A DNA stretch of 64,000 nucleotides from Holacanthus passer. Its lineage: Eukaryota; Chordata; Actinopteri; Pomacanthidae. Under the pieces are notes generated by a model. It ran no database searches, had not been told where the DNA came from, and was given only the letters and a program-made list of their open reading frames with translations. Shown piece after piece: positions 37,985-49,387 of this stretch; within the stretch, counting starts at the first letter, position 1; each line of letters starts with the position of its first letter. The position numbers were made by a program, and so were the translations under genes. The DNA lies in the NCBI GenBank assembly GCA_025331565.1, contig JAFREQ010000035.1, forward strand, positions 3,906,001 through 3,970,000, in the 5' to 3' direction.

Positions 37985-38055
37985 ATAGTTAATCCTTTAT
38001 TTAAACAGGAAGTCTCACTGAGATCACGATCATTAAAAACATATACAGGGTTGTT
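37985..38055 (-). mobile_element. LINE 3' tail remnant, minus strand
   Basis: GTTAATCCTTTATTTAAACAGG followed by AAGTCTCACTGAGATCACG is the reverse complement of a recognisable fish LINE end (TCTCAGTGAGACTTCC and TTAAATAAAGGATT). Only the terminal part is present. Confidence 0.55.
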
Positions 38056-40562
38056 AGAATGTCACGTTATAAGGCTATATTGGAATAAGTTTTCATTACT
38101 TCTTCCATTTAGCTATATTAAAAGTTATGTGTTATGACATTAGACGCATTCTTTGCAGATCAGAGAGTAGAGGTAATGAGGCAGTTTTCAAGTAGAGCTT
38201 TACTGACGATAATGCACAATATAGTTCCTACTAGAAAACGCAGCAGACTGATTAAAATGCTAGACATTATGGGGAGATCATGTGCATCTCAAAAGGCGGC
38301 TCCTCTGCTTCCCATTTTTGCATCTTATGTTGCTCAAGCAGACACAAACTTGGCAATAATTTACCACAGTTTTTGCTCCACAGTAAATCTTTCTTCCATG
38401 AATCTGTCTTCATCAAAAAGACGCTTGGAACTGGAGTTTTAACAACTTTTCGTATGGTAGAAGAAGATAAGAAACTGTGGAAGTTCTGCCTGATTATTTG
38501 CACTGTCTGCCATGTTGAATGTAAAAACAGAGTCCAGAGGCCTCTTTTAATTACGTTGCAGCCCAACAGCAGAGAGGTGGAGGGAACTTCGCTGGGCAGA
38601 TGTGGGTTGTGTGAACAGCAACAGTCTTAGCATTTACCCAGTGGTGTGGAATGAATGGTCAAATTCTCGTCGAACCTGTGGTCAATGTGCCGTGTCGTCC
38701 GCTGTGCTTGTGCGAGAATTGGGGTATTACTGATGCACTCTGTGAACTCTCCCGGGGCTGCTTGGTGAAGTTCAAAACCCTGTAAACATGGATTTTCCTG
38801 GTTGCTTGCCATTTTTTAAAGTTTAACTTTGACAACTGCGGCGCATTGTGGTTTCTGTGCTTTCAGAAATCGGTGCAGCGTTTTTCTTTATGGCACGTTG
38901 TTGTATCCGGCTCCAGTATCTGTCTTCATAATGGAAGTACTCAGAGGCTGAGCAGATGGTGGGATATTAGTGGCATATCTTTCATCAGTTGATGTCCCTT
39001 TTGGGACATCTCTGGTGAAGTTGTTCAGATGCAAGGTTGGCAAAGATGTATTTTTTAACTTCAACCACCATCAGAAAGCTTATTTTTGCCCGTCAAACTC
39101 CAGTAGTTTATAAGAGTTTAGGGAAGACAGATACAGTTGTCTCCAATCTCTTTTTGTGGCGCTTGCATGCTCTCCTGGTGTTCAAGAGTTTATTAAAATG
39201 TGTGGCACACTCCAAAAGTCAGGAATTAAATGATGAGTTGTCAGTGTGGAGCCAGATTTCCGCTCGGTTGCCTCTGGTTTGCATAAAGAGTCAGCAGGGA
39301 GGAAAAATGGCAAACTCCACCCAAACAAAAGTTTTGTGCAAGCCATCATCCTGTTAATCCCTCTACCCACCATCCACTGTACGTCCCCACAGCCCCATGT
39401 TCCTTACAACTGAGCATCATGGCTCCCCCTGCTCCGCCGCACAGCTCAGTTTACCTCATTACCATTGAATTTCAATGCTCTACGCTTTAAAGCAAATTGT
39501 AATAATTCTCTCACCCTTACAGTCTGTTGGCACTGTTGGTTAAATGCCGGATCAAGTGTGTCATTTAGCGTACCGCAGAGATCCAAATAACACTGCTGCA
39601 GCCAAGGATGAGAGTTAAGATCTGTGCGCTGTGGAATATAGTTCAGCAAGGCCTTAAGGGGGAAATATTAGCAACTATTTGGAGCGTAACAGTAAAGCTA
39701 AAACCCATATCATTTTGTATATTCAGTATATTAATATTATCTAATCTAATGTGCACAGTCACTTTCCAAGACAGAACGGGTGAAAATACATCGGCTGAAG
39801 TAGTGCTTTGGTTTTATAACAAATGCATCCACCAGTTTAAGAAACACTCGCACTCATCATGGCTTCAATATGTTATATATTTGACAAGATGGGTTTTTGA
39901 TCTTGAATCACTTTCAGGCAGTTCATCCTGGCTCAGCTCCAAACAAAGACAAATATTGAATGGGTTAAGAAAGAGTATTCAATCACTCCAAACTAACAGG
40001 TTAGATACCCCGAGAAAGATTAGTATTTCAATTTCCTCTCCCGTCCAGTAATTTAATAAACACAGGTGAACTGGTTTTTGACATGGACTACAGATAATAT
40101 CAGCTATTCCTCGTGGAAAGATTGAGATATGAAGAGGAGCAGAAAATATTTATTGCCCACCTGTTACAGTAAAATGCTGTATATTGCTGCTATTTCTGTA
40201 ATAACCTTCAGTGAAATCTGACAGGAGCTGCATTTGTTTATCTGTCTCTCTATATATCTCTGCCTCAGAGGCTCCTCTCAGAAAATCCACACAATGTATA
40301 GATTTTTAGAAAAAACCAAACATTATTAATCGATATCTTAACTTTGACAACTAAAACTAAATGTATCTCCAGTAGCAGTGTTCTTCTCTACCTTCTATAT
40401 TTACATAAAATACATATATATAAAATGCCTCCTCGGTCTTCATCATCTAAGCGAAGGGAATAACAGCAGCTCTAAAACGCCTTTGGCGATCAAGCTGAGC
40501 TGTAAGCGGCCGAGTCTGGTGGAGTCGCGGGACAAAGCCATCCTTCACTCTCATAGCCTCCA

Positions 40563-41114
40563 ATAAGATAAGATAAGATAAGATAAGATAAGATAAACCT
40601 TTATTCGTCCCACAGTGGGGAAATTTGCAGTGCACAGCAGCAAGGTGATAGAACAAGAATGAAAATAAACAGGCTAAAAAAAGTATTTACATATTTACCA
40701 AATTTACAAATTTAAACGGGATTATTTACAGATGTACATGAGAAGATGAATATGATATGATATATATGACCAGTACAGAAGGATAAAATATGAAATGTTA
40801 AATATCAAATATGAAATGCTTGGCTTGACTTTGATGGGGTGGAGTATTGCACAAAAAGAGTAATGCACAGATGCCCAATAATTAAATATCAATATGAATA
40901 TTGCACTTGAATTTTTGAATGGAGTGTTGCCCAGTAAATGAAATCTGGAATAAATATACAGATATTGCACAGATACAGACATGGTGGTGTATTGCCTATA
41001 GGGAGCAGTGCTGGTTGTACAGTCTTACAGCTGCAGGAAGAAAAGACCTGCGATATCGCTCCTTCACACACTTCGGGTGAAGCAGTCTATCGCTGAAGGA
41101 GCTCTCTAGTGCTG
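40563..41114 (-). repeat. LINE 3' UTR and (GATAA)n tail
   Basis: Plus-strand reading starts with six AAGAT units, then ACCTTTATTCGTCCCACAG and TGGGGAAATTTGC. Several ATTGCAC-type words recur through 40845-40975. A related tail is at 26310-26385. The structure probably serves recognition by the reverse transcriptase. Confidence 0.75.
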
Positions 41115-43351
41115 TTAAAGTGTTCTGAAGGGGTGGGAGTCATTCTCCAACATGGATGACAGCTTAGCCATCATCCTCCTCTCTCCCACCACCCCCACTG
41201 GGTCCAGAGGGCAACCCAGTACAGAGCTGGCCTTCTTGATCAACTTGTCCAGTCTATTCCTGTCTGCAGCCGAAATGCTGCTGCCCCAGCAAGTAACTCC
41301 ATAAAAAATGGCTGATGCCACAACAGTGTCATAGAAGGTCTTCAGGAGCGCCCCTTGCACTCCAAAAGACCTCAGTCTCCTGAGTAGGTAGAGTCTGCTC
41401 TGACCTTTCTTGTAAAGTGCAGCAGTGTTATGAGTCCAGTCCATTCTGTTGTTGAGGTGAACACCCAGGTACTTATAAGATGTCACCATCTCGATGTCCA
41501 TTCCCTGGATGTTCACTGGTGTTGGAGGGGAGTGAGTGCGCCTGCGGAAATCCACCACCAGCTCCTTGGTTTTCCCCACGTTGATCTGGAGGCGGTTCCG
41601 CTGGCACCAGTCCATAAAGTCCTGCGTCAGTTCTCTGTATTCCCTGTCGTCCCCATCTGTGATGAGGCCGACGATGGCAGAGTCGTCGGAGAACTTCTGC
41701 AGGTGACAGGTTGGTGAGTTGAATGAAAAGTCTGCAGTGTAGAGGGTGAAAAGGAACGGAGCCAGGACCGTTCCTTGTGGGGCCCCGTACTGCAGACAAC
41801 TGTGTCAGACACACAGTCCCGTGTCCTCACATATTGTGGGCGGTTGGTAAGGTAGTCCTGGACCCAGGATGTGAGGTGCAGGTCCACCCCTGTGTTCTCC
41901 AGCTTGTCCCTCAGAAGTGCTGGCTGGATGGTGTTGAATGCACTGGAGAAATCAAAGAACATGATTCTCACAGTGCTCCCAGGCTTCTCCAGGTGAGAGA
42001 GGGTTCTGTGCTGGAGGAAGATGACGGCATCATCCACCCCGATGCCAGGCTGGTAGGCGAACTGAAGTGGGTCCATCGAAGGACCCACCAGGGGGCGGAG
42101 ATGGGCAAGGACCAGCCGCTCCAGGGTCTTCATCAGGTGGGATGTTAAAGCCACCGGCCTGTAGCTGCTGAGGTCCTTGGGGTGCGGAGTCTTAGGGACA
42201 GGTACCACGCAGGATGTCTTCCACAGCTGTGGCACCTTCCCCAGCTTCAGGCTCAGGTTAAAGATGTGCTGAACAACCCCGCACAGCTGGTCTGCGCAGG
42301 ACTTCAGGAGCCTGGAGCTGATGCCGTCTGGACCCGCCGCCTTCCTTGCCTTGGTCTTCCGGAGCTGGTTTCTCACCTGGGTTGTTGTGAGGGTCAGGTT
42401 GGAGCAGGGGGGCTGTGTGCTGGTGGGTGTGGGAGGGTGGGTTGAGCTGATGAGCTGAGCAGTGGGGAGTGGCTGTAAGCTGAGAGTTGCAGGAGGGGAG
42501 GTGGGGGTGGAGCAGTCCACCTGAGGTGTCGATGGGGAGGGTTGCAGCAGGGGGCTGGGCCGGGGAAGGGCAGATGGCTGATCAAATCTATTGAAGAATA
42601 AGTTCAGCTCATTCACCCACTTCTGGTCCCCCACAGCCTGGGAGTCAGGTTCCTTGTGGCCAGAGATGGTTTTCAGGCCTCTCCAGACTCCGCTGACGTT
42701 GCTCTGCTGCAGCTGTTCCTCCATCTTCCTCCTGTAGTTGTTCTTCCCCTCTCTGATCTTCCTTCTCAGCTCCCTCTGCACAGCCTTCAGCTCCTCCTTG
42801 TCTCCTGACTTAAAGGCCCTCTTCTTCTCCTTTAGGAGAGCCTTTATGTCCGGGGTAATCCATGGTTTGTTGTTGGAAAAACACCGTACAGTCCTGGTGG
42901 GTACAGTGTTATCCACACAAAAGTTTATGTAGTCCGTGATGCAGTCAGTGAGACTGTTGATGTCGTCCCCATGAGAATCGCAGAGTTCTTCCCACACCGT
43001 CGTGTTGAAACAGTCCTTGAGAGCCTCGTCAGCCTCGTCGGACCATCTCTTCACTGTGCGGGACACAGCTGGCTGCCTGTGTACCAGAGGTTTGTACACA
43101 GGCTGGAGATGAACCAGGTTGTGATCTGATCTTCCCAGGGGAGGAAGGGGTGATGTATGCCTCCTTGGTGTTGGCATAACACAAGTCCAGTATTCTATTG
43201 TCTCTGGTGCAGCATGTGACGTATTGGGTGAAGGTGGGCAGAGTGGAGGATGGAGAGGCATGGTTGAAGTCCCCGGAGAGGAGAAGGAGGGCCTGTGGAT
43301 GTTGGGTCTGCAGCCGGCCCGTGACAGAGTGGATGACGTCACAGGCCGCAT
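41115..43351 (-). pseudogene. LINE reverse transcriptase, broken by a frameshift
   Basis: In the frame from 43351, GRSDHNLVHL (residues 73-82) ends the endonuclease, followed by a linker, then KAAGPDGIS (337-345), SSYRPVALTS (395-404) and motif A FFDFSSAFN (465-473, catalytic Asp 467). At about 41782 the frame shifts by one base in a G run at the motif-B region. The continuing frame down to 41115 carries KFSDDSAIVG (motif C, two catalytic Asp), VDFRRRTHSP and YKYLGVHLNN, ending LENDSHPFRTL and a stop. All catalytic residues survive, but no single protein can be made without frameshifting. Confidence 0.88.
42085..42096 (+). promoter_or_regulatory. CTCF-core-like motif inside the LINE
   Basis: CCACCAGGGGGC matches the commonly quoted CTCF core and lies antisense within the reverse transcriptase region. 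It may be coincidence of coding sequence. Confidence 0.2.
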
Positions 43352-43970
43352 CGGCGTTAGCAGAGGGGGGAATATACGCAGCTATCGCGATAACGTGCGA
43401 GAACTCCCGCGGCAGATAGTATGGCCTCATGCTAACGGCTAACAGTTCAATGTCCTTACAGCAGAGTTGCTCCTTAATAGTGATGTGCCCAGAGTTACAC
43501 CATCTATCGTTCACAAACACTGCCAGCCCTCCTCCTTTCCTCTTACCGCTCTCCTTCGTCCTGTCCGCCCGCAGCAGTTTAAATCCTTGCAACGTGACGA
43601 TCGTGTCCGGGGTCTGCGGAGTCAGCCATGTCTCTGTAAACACAATGATGCTGCACTCCCGGTACTCCCTCTGGTGTCGGGTCAGCGCCGCTAACTCGTC
43701 CATCTTGTTGGGGAGAGATCTTACGTTCCCCATGGTGATGGACGGGAGGACCGGTCGGTATCTTCTCCTCCTGTCGCGGCGCTGGACCCCGGCACGGCTC
43801 CCCCGTCTTCTCCTCTTTATTTCTCGGGGAACCTCGGGCCTCTCGTCCGGCAGCACCGCCGTGTTGCGGAGCGCCAACAGCTGATCCCGGCTGTAAACAA
43901 TAGGGCCTCGGACGGGCCCCCCAGACGCGGACGTAAACATTGCAAAAAGTGAGTGAAAATGCCAGTACAA
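43029..43970 (-). pseudogene. LINE endonuclease domain (apurinic-type)
   Basis: The frame opens at 43970. After a basic N-terminal segment (residues 47-72) come GNVRSLPNKMDEL (81-93), FTETWL (111-116, with the catalytic Glu), YIPPSANAD (199-207), SGDFNHA (232-238) and LDLCYANT (261-268). These are the ordered motifs of the exonuclease-endonuclease-phosphatase fold that nicks target DNA during target-primed reverse transcription. The frame is lost after about residue 272 (near 43155), and the essential SDH motif continues in the next frame. The residues from there to 43029 are out of frame. No canonical start context can be chosen. Confidence 0.88.
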
Positions 43971-46900
43971 ACACAGTCACAATGGTGGACATGTTGACCT
44001 GGGCATTCAGACGTATAATCCCGTGCAGAAAATGTTAAAAAAGTTAAAAAGACTAAAACTAGAAAGGAAAAAGCTCAGCGAGGAGCGAGAGCTGCTGTAG
44101 CAGGCCGCCACTCGGGGGGTGGCGCCAAACATTATCCATGCTCAGTTCCTGATTGTATCGTCAACACTGAAGAAAGGTGGAGGAGAAACGGAGACAAGGC
44201 AGCCTTTAAATGCACTCAGTCTTCGTAGAACGGACTCGAGTGGATTTGAATGCACATGAATGCAGATTTGATTCTCACCGTGCAGAGCCGCGAAGATGAA
44301 ATCATCCTGTTAGAGAGCAAAGCCTGTGTCAAGTAGAATAAGGCTGCGTGTTTTTATCCATCAAAATGAACTGCGTGTTTGCATGCGTTGCCCATTTGCA
44401 CACCCAAAAAAATAAGAGGATCAAAATCAAAAAAGACAAGCTAAATATATCTTAAATAGCAAAGTGTATGTTTTGCCTTTGGGCAACAGCATTCCCAATA
44501 GCTGAGAGATAACTATGAAGATGAAGCATGAATTTGCTTGAATATGAGGAACAAACAGCTGGGTGGAGACTTCTTATTTCTCACCGGGGACTATATTGCA
44601 CCCTCGCAAGTTTTTTTTTTTTTTTTTTTGCTCTTGCAGCAATAAAACTGTTGTGCCTAATTTAACCCATTTGAGCAGCAGTGGAGCTGCAGGGCATGCA
44701 TCTCTGCCACCTCTAAACCAGATTAGCCTGTCAAATATGCTTTTAGAGTATTTGATTTGTGTTTTTTTTCTCCATCACCTGTCAGAGTGATTTAGAGCCA
44801 CACTTTTTTTTTTTTTTTGGAATGTGTCGTTTTGCAAAACACTCTTTCCTGTTATTGTTTCTTCCTTTTCATCCATATTTTTTGACTTGAAAAGATTCTC
44901 TCCAGCCTTTGCTCTTAACAGCATTTCCCCAGCCGTGTTCTGTTGTTAACTCCAAAGGTCGCAGTGGGACTGCGTATAAATCCTTGATCACTGACTGTTC
45001 CCACTTTTCTCGCTGCCTCTTCTTTCTCTGAAATGTGTGTTGTGCGAACATCTGGCATCTTAATTTTGACAAGATCATTAAGAGACAGAGTTCTCAATAG
45101 ATTATGCTCAGTTCCTGATTAAAGCTGAGGACACTAATGGCTAATTAGGAAAACGAATAGCAGTCATTCACAATGTGTGAACTTTAATTTGTGGAGGTGA
45201 TCTATGCGCCGTATATAATGTGAAGGGAGATGCATGGGCGGTTATCATGCATACTTACGTTTGTCTTTTGATTTCTTCAAACCTGCTTACCTTGTAGTTT
45301 TAATCCCCCTAAGCATATAGAGGATTGAAATACCATCACTCTGGTACTTAATGGTGTCATAAAATTCTCATTTGTAGTTGCCCCAAGAGAATACACACAC
45401 ACAGTCAGCCCGTAGTGTTTTATGCTGCTGTCATACGCCTCCACTCAGGGATACAGCAGACATACAGGTGTAAGCGAGAGAAAAGATAATATGTCAACAT
45501 CCAATCCATCAAATTTTATCTAATAATTAAAGCTATTAATAACATTTGATTGAACTGAATTTGTAACACATCCACACTTGTGCCTTTTTTTTTTTTTGAG
45601 TATTTTGAATCAGCTGCCAAACAACATCACTCTCAATAAACTTTTGGTGTTTCTTGAACTATAAGGCTCCAGCAGATCTCTTTCTCATTGCGCTGCCGTC
45701 GTAGAATGAACTGACTGAGAGCATTTATCTGAATGCAAATCCCCACCCCCACCTCCATCCCCAGCCCTCGTGTCTTTGGAGAGTAGTCCGAGCAGAAAGA
45801 GCAAGTAGCTAGCGGGCAGCACTAATGGCTAACCTTAAGTCCTTTAATTCAGCCGTAGAGAGCAGCATGACAATTCAGAATTACAGACACCTATTCCCAC
45901 TGCTCTGCCTCAGAGTGATGAATGGCCCCAATCACATTCTGGTGGGGAAGTAAGCATTATGAGACACAGTAAATGAGTCTGATACTGGACAGCTTCTCTA
46001 TTGAATGTGGAACATATGGGACCTTTGTCCAGAGCACACAATGCACATTTATCCTTTTTTAGCGTTTGACGGGCCGTTCTCCTAAGAGATCAAAACCGCT
46101 ATCGCTCAATTTGTTTTTTGCGAGAATTCAAAAACGTCTGCGGCCCGGAGAGAGCTGCCGTTACCTTATTTCAGGACTCGCCTTTGTGTGAGAACTGCTC
46201 AATCTCACGAGATAGTGATCTGAATGTGGTAGCAGGATCTTGCCATTTCGAGAAGGCTAATTATGAGAAAGAAATCTCATAATTCGGAGAAAAGAAGCCC
46301 TTGATTAATGTTACATGAGTCAATACTGATGCTGGATTGTGAATCACGCTGTTGATCATCAAACTAAAGACTTATGATAACATCCCCATGACCCGTCACC
46401 CCTCGCCGAGTCGGCGTACACTCATTTCCATAATTGCTTTGGCAAGTGTTAGTGTGTAAAATACAGAGAAAAACAACCTTGAGGTGAGAATTAAAGCCTG
46501 ACATGAGAGTGAGGGTCTCCCAAATGTCAAAGCACATAATTTGATAATCTTGAGGTGGCTTCCTGGGCTCATCCACCTCTTCACTTTGTTCCCCTGCGTT
46601 AAAATCTCACGCTCGGTGATTCTCGTAAAAACCTTGACAACTGGAGAGCGACCGATGTTCTGGGGGCATCCAGGGATGTTTCACGTTCAGCAGTGGTTTG
46701 CTTTCTGGTTTGAGATTTTATTGCTGATGAAATGTTACCAAAAAAATGGGAAAAGCATAAGAAAGCGTGCACTACACACATTTAAGCACCCAGCAACAGA
46801 TTTGATCAAATCCAGAGCTTTCGTAATTTATGTCACAAGAGCTTTTTAAAACGTTTCCTTCTTACCAGCTGTAGCTTTAAAGGCATTGACTGAAACAACC

Positions 46901-48676
46901 AGTTGTTAATTAGAACTAAAAAAAATGTTTCATGCTTTTCCAAACGTCTCTCACATTGTCCAGCTCCACCTCAATCCTCTCTTTGTATCCCATTTCAGCT
47001 CATTTTATTCCCGACTCGATTTCCCCGCTAATTTCTCCTCAGCCCTGCATTACGCGGCCGTTATTAAAAACCCACCGAATGATGCCTTTAATTGCTTTTG
47101 CGACCCAAGGTTCGTTAGAAAGGAAAGTCTTAATTTGGTGACTGCTGGTCTCGGGGACCTTGCAGAACAAGATGTATTGACATTCAAGATCAGTCTGGTG
47201 GATTCTTATTGTGAGAAGAAGCTTTTAACACTGTCTAGTCTGTACTCTCTGTGCTGAAGGGCATGAAATACAATTTTCACCCAGATGTTTTTACCTTTCA
47301 GCACTGTCTTGGTAAAACAGAAAAACATTGCCATTAGTGTGAGTGGAGGTCCCGCCATAAAGCCTTTATTCGGTGGTATCTACGACTTGTGATATATGAC
47401 GTGCGTAATAAAGCTAATAATCACTCACCTTGACTCACACGGTAAAATGCTGGAGGACATTATGAGATAGACTGCAAATATTGACATTCTGCAAATATGA
47501 AGCTGGCAGCAGATTCAGAGTTTGCTTTAGGGTGTACATACAGATACATATTTTTCTATATAGCATAAATACCCCAACACCTACAGACAACATTTTAACT
47601 GTACGTCATCTCACACACCCACGCACAACATGAAGAATCACAGATGAGTCAATGAACAGTATTGCCAAACTCTAATCTTGCGAGTCTCTTCCAGCCTTTA
47701 ATTTTAAACCACACAAATAAGAAATCACAGCACTCGCAGCTCCGAGAAAAGCGATGTGTTAGTTGTTAAAACCGACACATTTTCAGCATGTGGCTGATGC
47801 CTGAGTGTGTTAATTGATTGTTGGATTCCAGGCCCAGCAGGCAAAACCCATCAAATCTTCAAAGACCAGCATTTTTCCATAATGACAATAGTCTGTTCGT
47901 ACTATCAGTTACTGTGTGTGCATCCCTCTCCGCCATTCAAGTGAATAGTAAATAAGTGCTGTTTTCCAGAGTTTAATGTCTCACTCAGCGGGACACATAT
48001 ATAACATGACAGTCGCAGCAATGACACCTCACCAACCTGTGAAACTCAGGTGCTCTTGCTGGGGGAGAAATGTACTTAAAAAGCTCAAGCTCAAGCTTCC
48101 TTTTATTTGAGACGATATTTGAACACATCATCATATATAATTCTTTGACACTAAGGCTCATATTACAAAGTGACGAAGAAAGATCATGGCTTCCATTTCA
48201 AAACATAATGGCAACATAGTATTTAAGACATGAGAGTTACTAAATCCTGTAATAGTAAAGAAATATTATCATTATATAAAAAGTAATTGATCTTGACAGT
48301 GCTTCGCAATCCCATCAGCATTTTGCCTCTTAAACATGAGCAGAGTGAGCAGAAAAGTTCGTCAAGTGTAACCTCTGAGGTTTATTTCTTTAACCATCTT
48401 TTGTTTACGTCCAGGATGGATAATGCACCTCAAATCATGAACAGTAGGCTATTAAGTCTACAAGTTATTAATGTTAAGTAAAATTAATTTTTAATGGAGT
48501 CAGACTTTGTTATAAAATCCATCTGCTTGTCGTTGCATTCATGCTTAATTAGTATTTCTCATGCTGGAGGAACTATAATTCATTAAAACAAACACTTCAT
48601 AAATTAAATGCTGTACCGTAAATTAGCCAGTCTGAAGTTATTGGACCCAGTGTTGCCCTTCAGATTTCAGTCCAGG

Positions 48677-48703
48677 GTGTGTGTGTGTGTGTGTGTGTGT
48701 GTG
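48677..48703. repeat. (GT)n microsatellite, about 13 units
   Basis: A perfect GT run 27 nt long, read directly, 517 bp before exon F. Confidence 0.97.
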
Positions 48704-48974
48704 CTCAGATGGAGGTTGCTGTGTATCAAGCACTTATGATGAACCGAAACTCTGAACCACCACTAAGTGAGAAAAGCTTCTCATATCAGTAACTTACTTC
48801 TGGATCACAGACGGTACATTATTTTTCAGTAACCCAACCTTTACTGCCCTCGTCACCAATACTGATAAGTCTCAGTGTCAATGTCACCTCAAGGTTCTGA
48901 GTGTTAAATTTCCTGCTCCCCTTTGATTGCATAAAGACCTCCATGATTTCTGTTTCCTATCAAATAAGATAATT

Positions 48975-49218
48975 ACCATCTTTCATTCTTCTCTCTTTGA
49001 GTCTCTCTCCCCTTCCTCGAAATCCTACTGCCCACTCCCCCTCTCTCATCTTTCCCATTTAACCATCTTTGCCTCCTCGGAAAGCGACTGATCCTGATTA
49101 AAATGCACATGCTGACCTCTGCGCCTGACTCCCTTCTTCTCTCTCCCTAATTTATGCCTTCCTCCTCACCCTCTCTCTCCCACCACCTCTCCTTCGCTCT
49201 CTGGCTCTCTTTTCTTGC
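48975..49218 (+). promoter_or_regulatory. extended pyrimidine-rich tract before exon F
   Basis: Nearly 250 nt before the acceptor of exon F are rich in C and T, including CTCTCTCTCCCACC, TCCTTCGCTCTCTGGC and TCTTTTCTTGCAG. Normal polypyrimidine tracts are 15-40 nt. Such extended tracts often bind PTB-type splicing regulators (general knowledge); a role here is inference. Confidence 0.5.
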
Positions 49219-49220
49219 AG

Positions 49221-49387
49221 TGTCCTGAGGGGCTGAGGCCAATGAAGGATGGCTCAGGTTGCTATGACTACTCCAGGGGCATTGACTGCACGGACGGCTT
49301 CAATGGAGGCTGTGAACAGCTGTGTCTCCAGCAGCTCGTGCCCCTTGAAGATGACCCCGGTTCCAGCAACGTGCTCATGTTTTGCGG
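49221..49387 (+). CDS. astn1: astrotactin exon F: end of EGF-2 and most of EGF-3
   Basis: A very long pyrimidine-rich tract ending TTTCTTGCAG precedes this 167-nt exon; the donor is GTGAGA. It starts in phase 0 with the fifth cysteine of EGF-2 (CPEGLRPMKDGSGC), then YDYSRGIDCTDGFNGGC opens EGF-3, followed by EQLCLQQLVPLEDDPG and SSNVLMFC. EGF-3 is atypical, with a long insert of about 20 residues between cysteines 3 and 4. The exon ends in phase 2 inside the CGC motif. The LVPLE part is the stretch that looks more like ASTN2 than ASTN1 from memory. Confidence 0.96.

Larger units (their letters stand above)
40563..44127 (-). mobile_element. nearly full-length non-LTR retrotransposon (LINE), minus strand
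   Basis: On the minus strand the element runs from a GC-rich 5' end near 44127 (GGCGCCACCCCCCGAGTGG) through an endonuclease, a reverse transcriptase and a roughly 550-nt 3' UTR to a (TTATC)n tail of six units at 40563-40596. The organisation is that of the Jockey/CR1/L2 group, with an endonuclease at the N-terminus and no RNase H. I see no separate ORF1. Two frameshifts (near 43155 and 41782) break the main ORF, but few or no other stops interrupt it, so the insertion looks fairly recent. It is antisense to astrotactin. No target-site duplication could be fixed by eye. Confidence 0.88.
34255..49220 (+). other. astrotactin intron E-F (15.0 kb)
   Basis: A phase-0 intron. It holds a LINE tail near 37990, the large minus-strand LINE at 40563-44127, poly-T runs (35708-35730, 44611-44629), a GT microsatellite and a long pyrimidine tract before exon F. 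The stretches 34260-37980, 38060-40550 and 44150-48660 have no feature I can name. Confidence 0.85.

Noticed and set aside
39608..40051. Plus-strand open frame of 147 codons
   Set aside because: No recognisable domain, and the residues look like random translation of intron.
41430..43884. Several plus-strand open frames (for example 41430-41717, 41777-42148, 43429-43884)
   Set aside because: They are antisense shadows of the GC-rich LINE coding sequence and have no domain of their own.
46260..46283. Palindrome ATTATGAGA ... TCTCATAAT as a regulatory site
   Set aside because: Nine-base arms in AT-rich intron are expected by chance at this scale.
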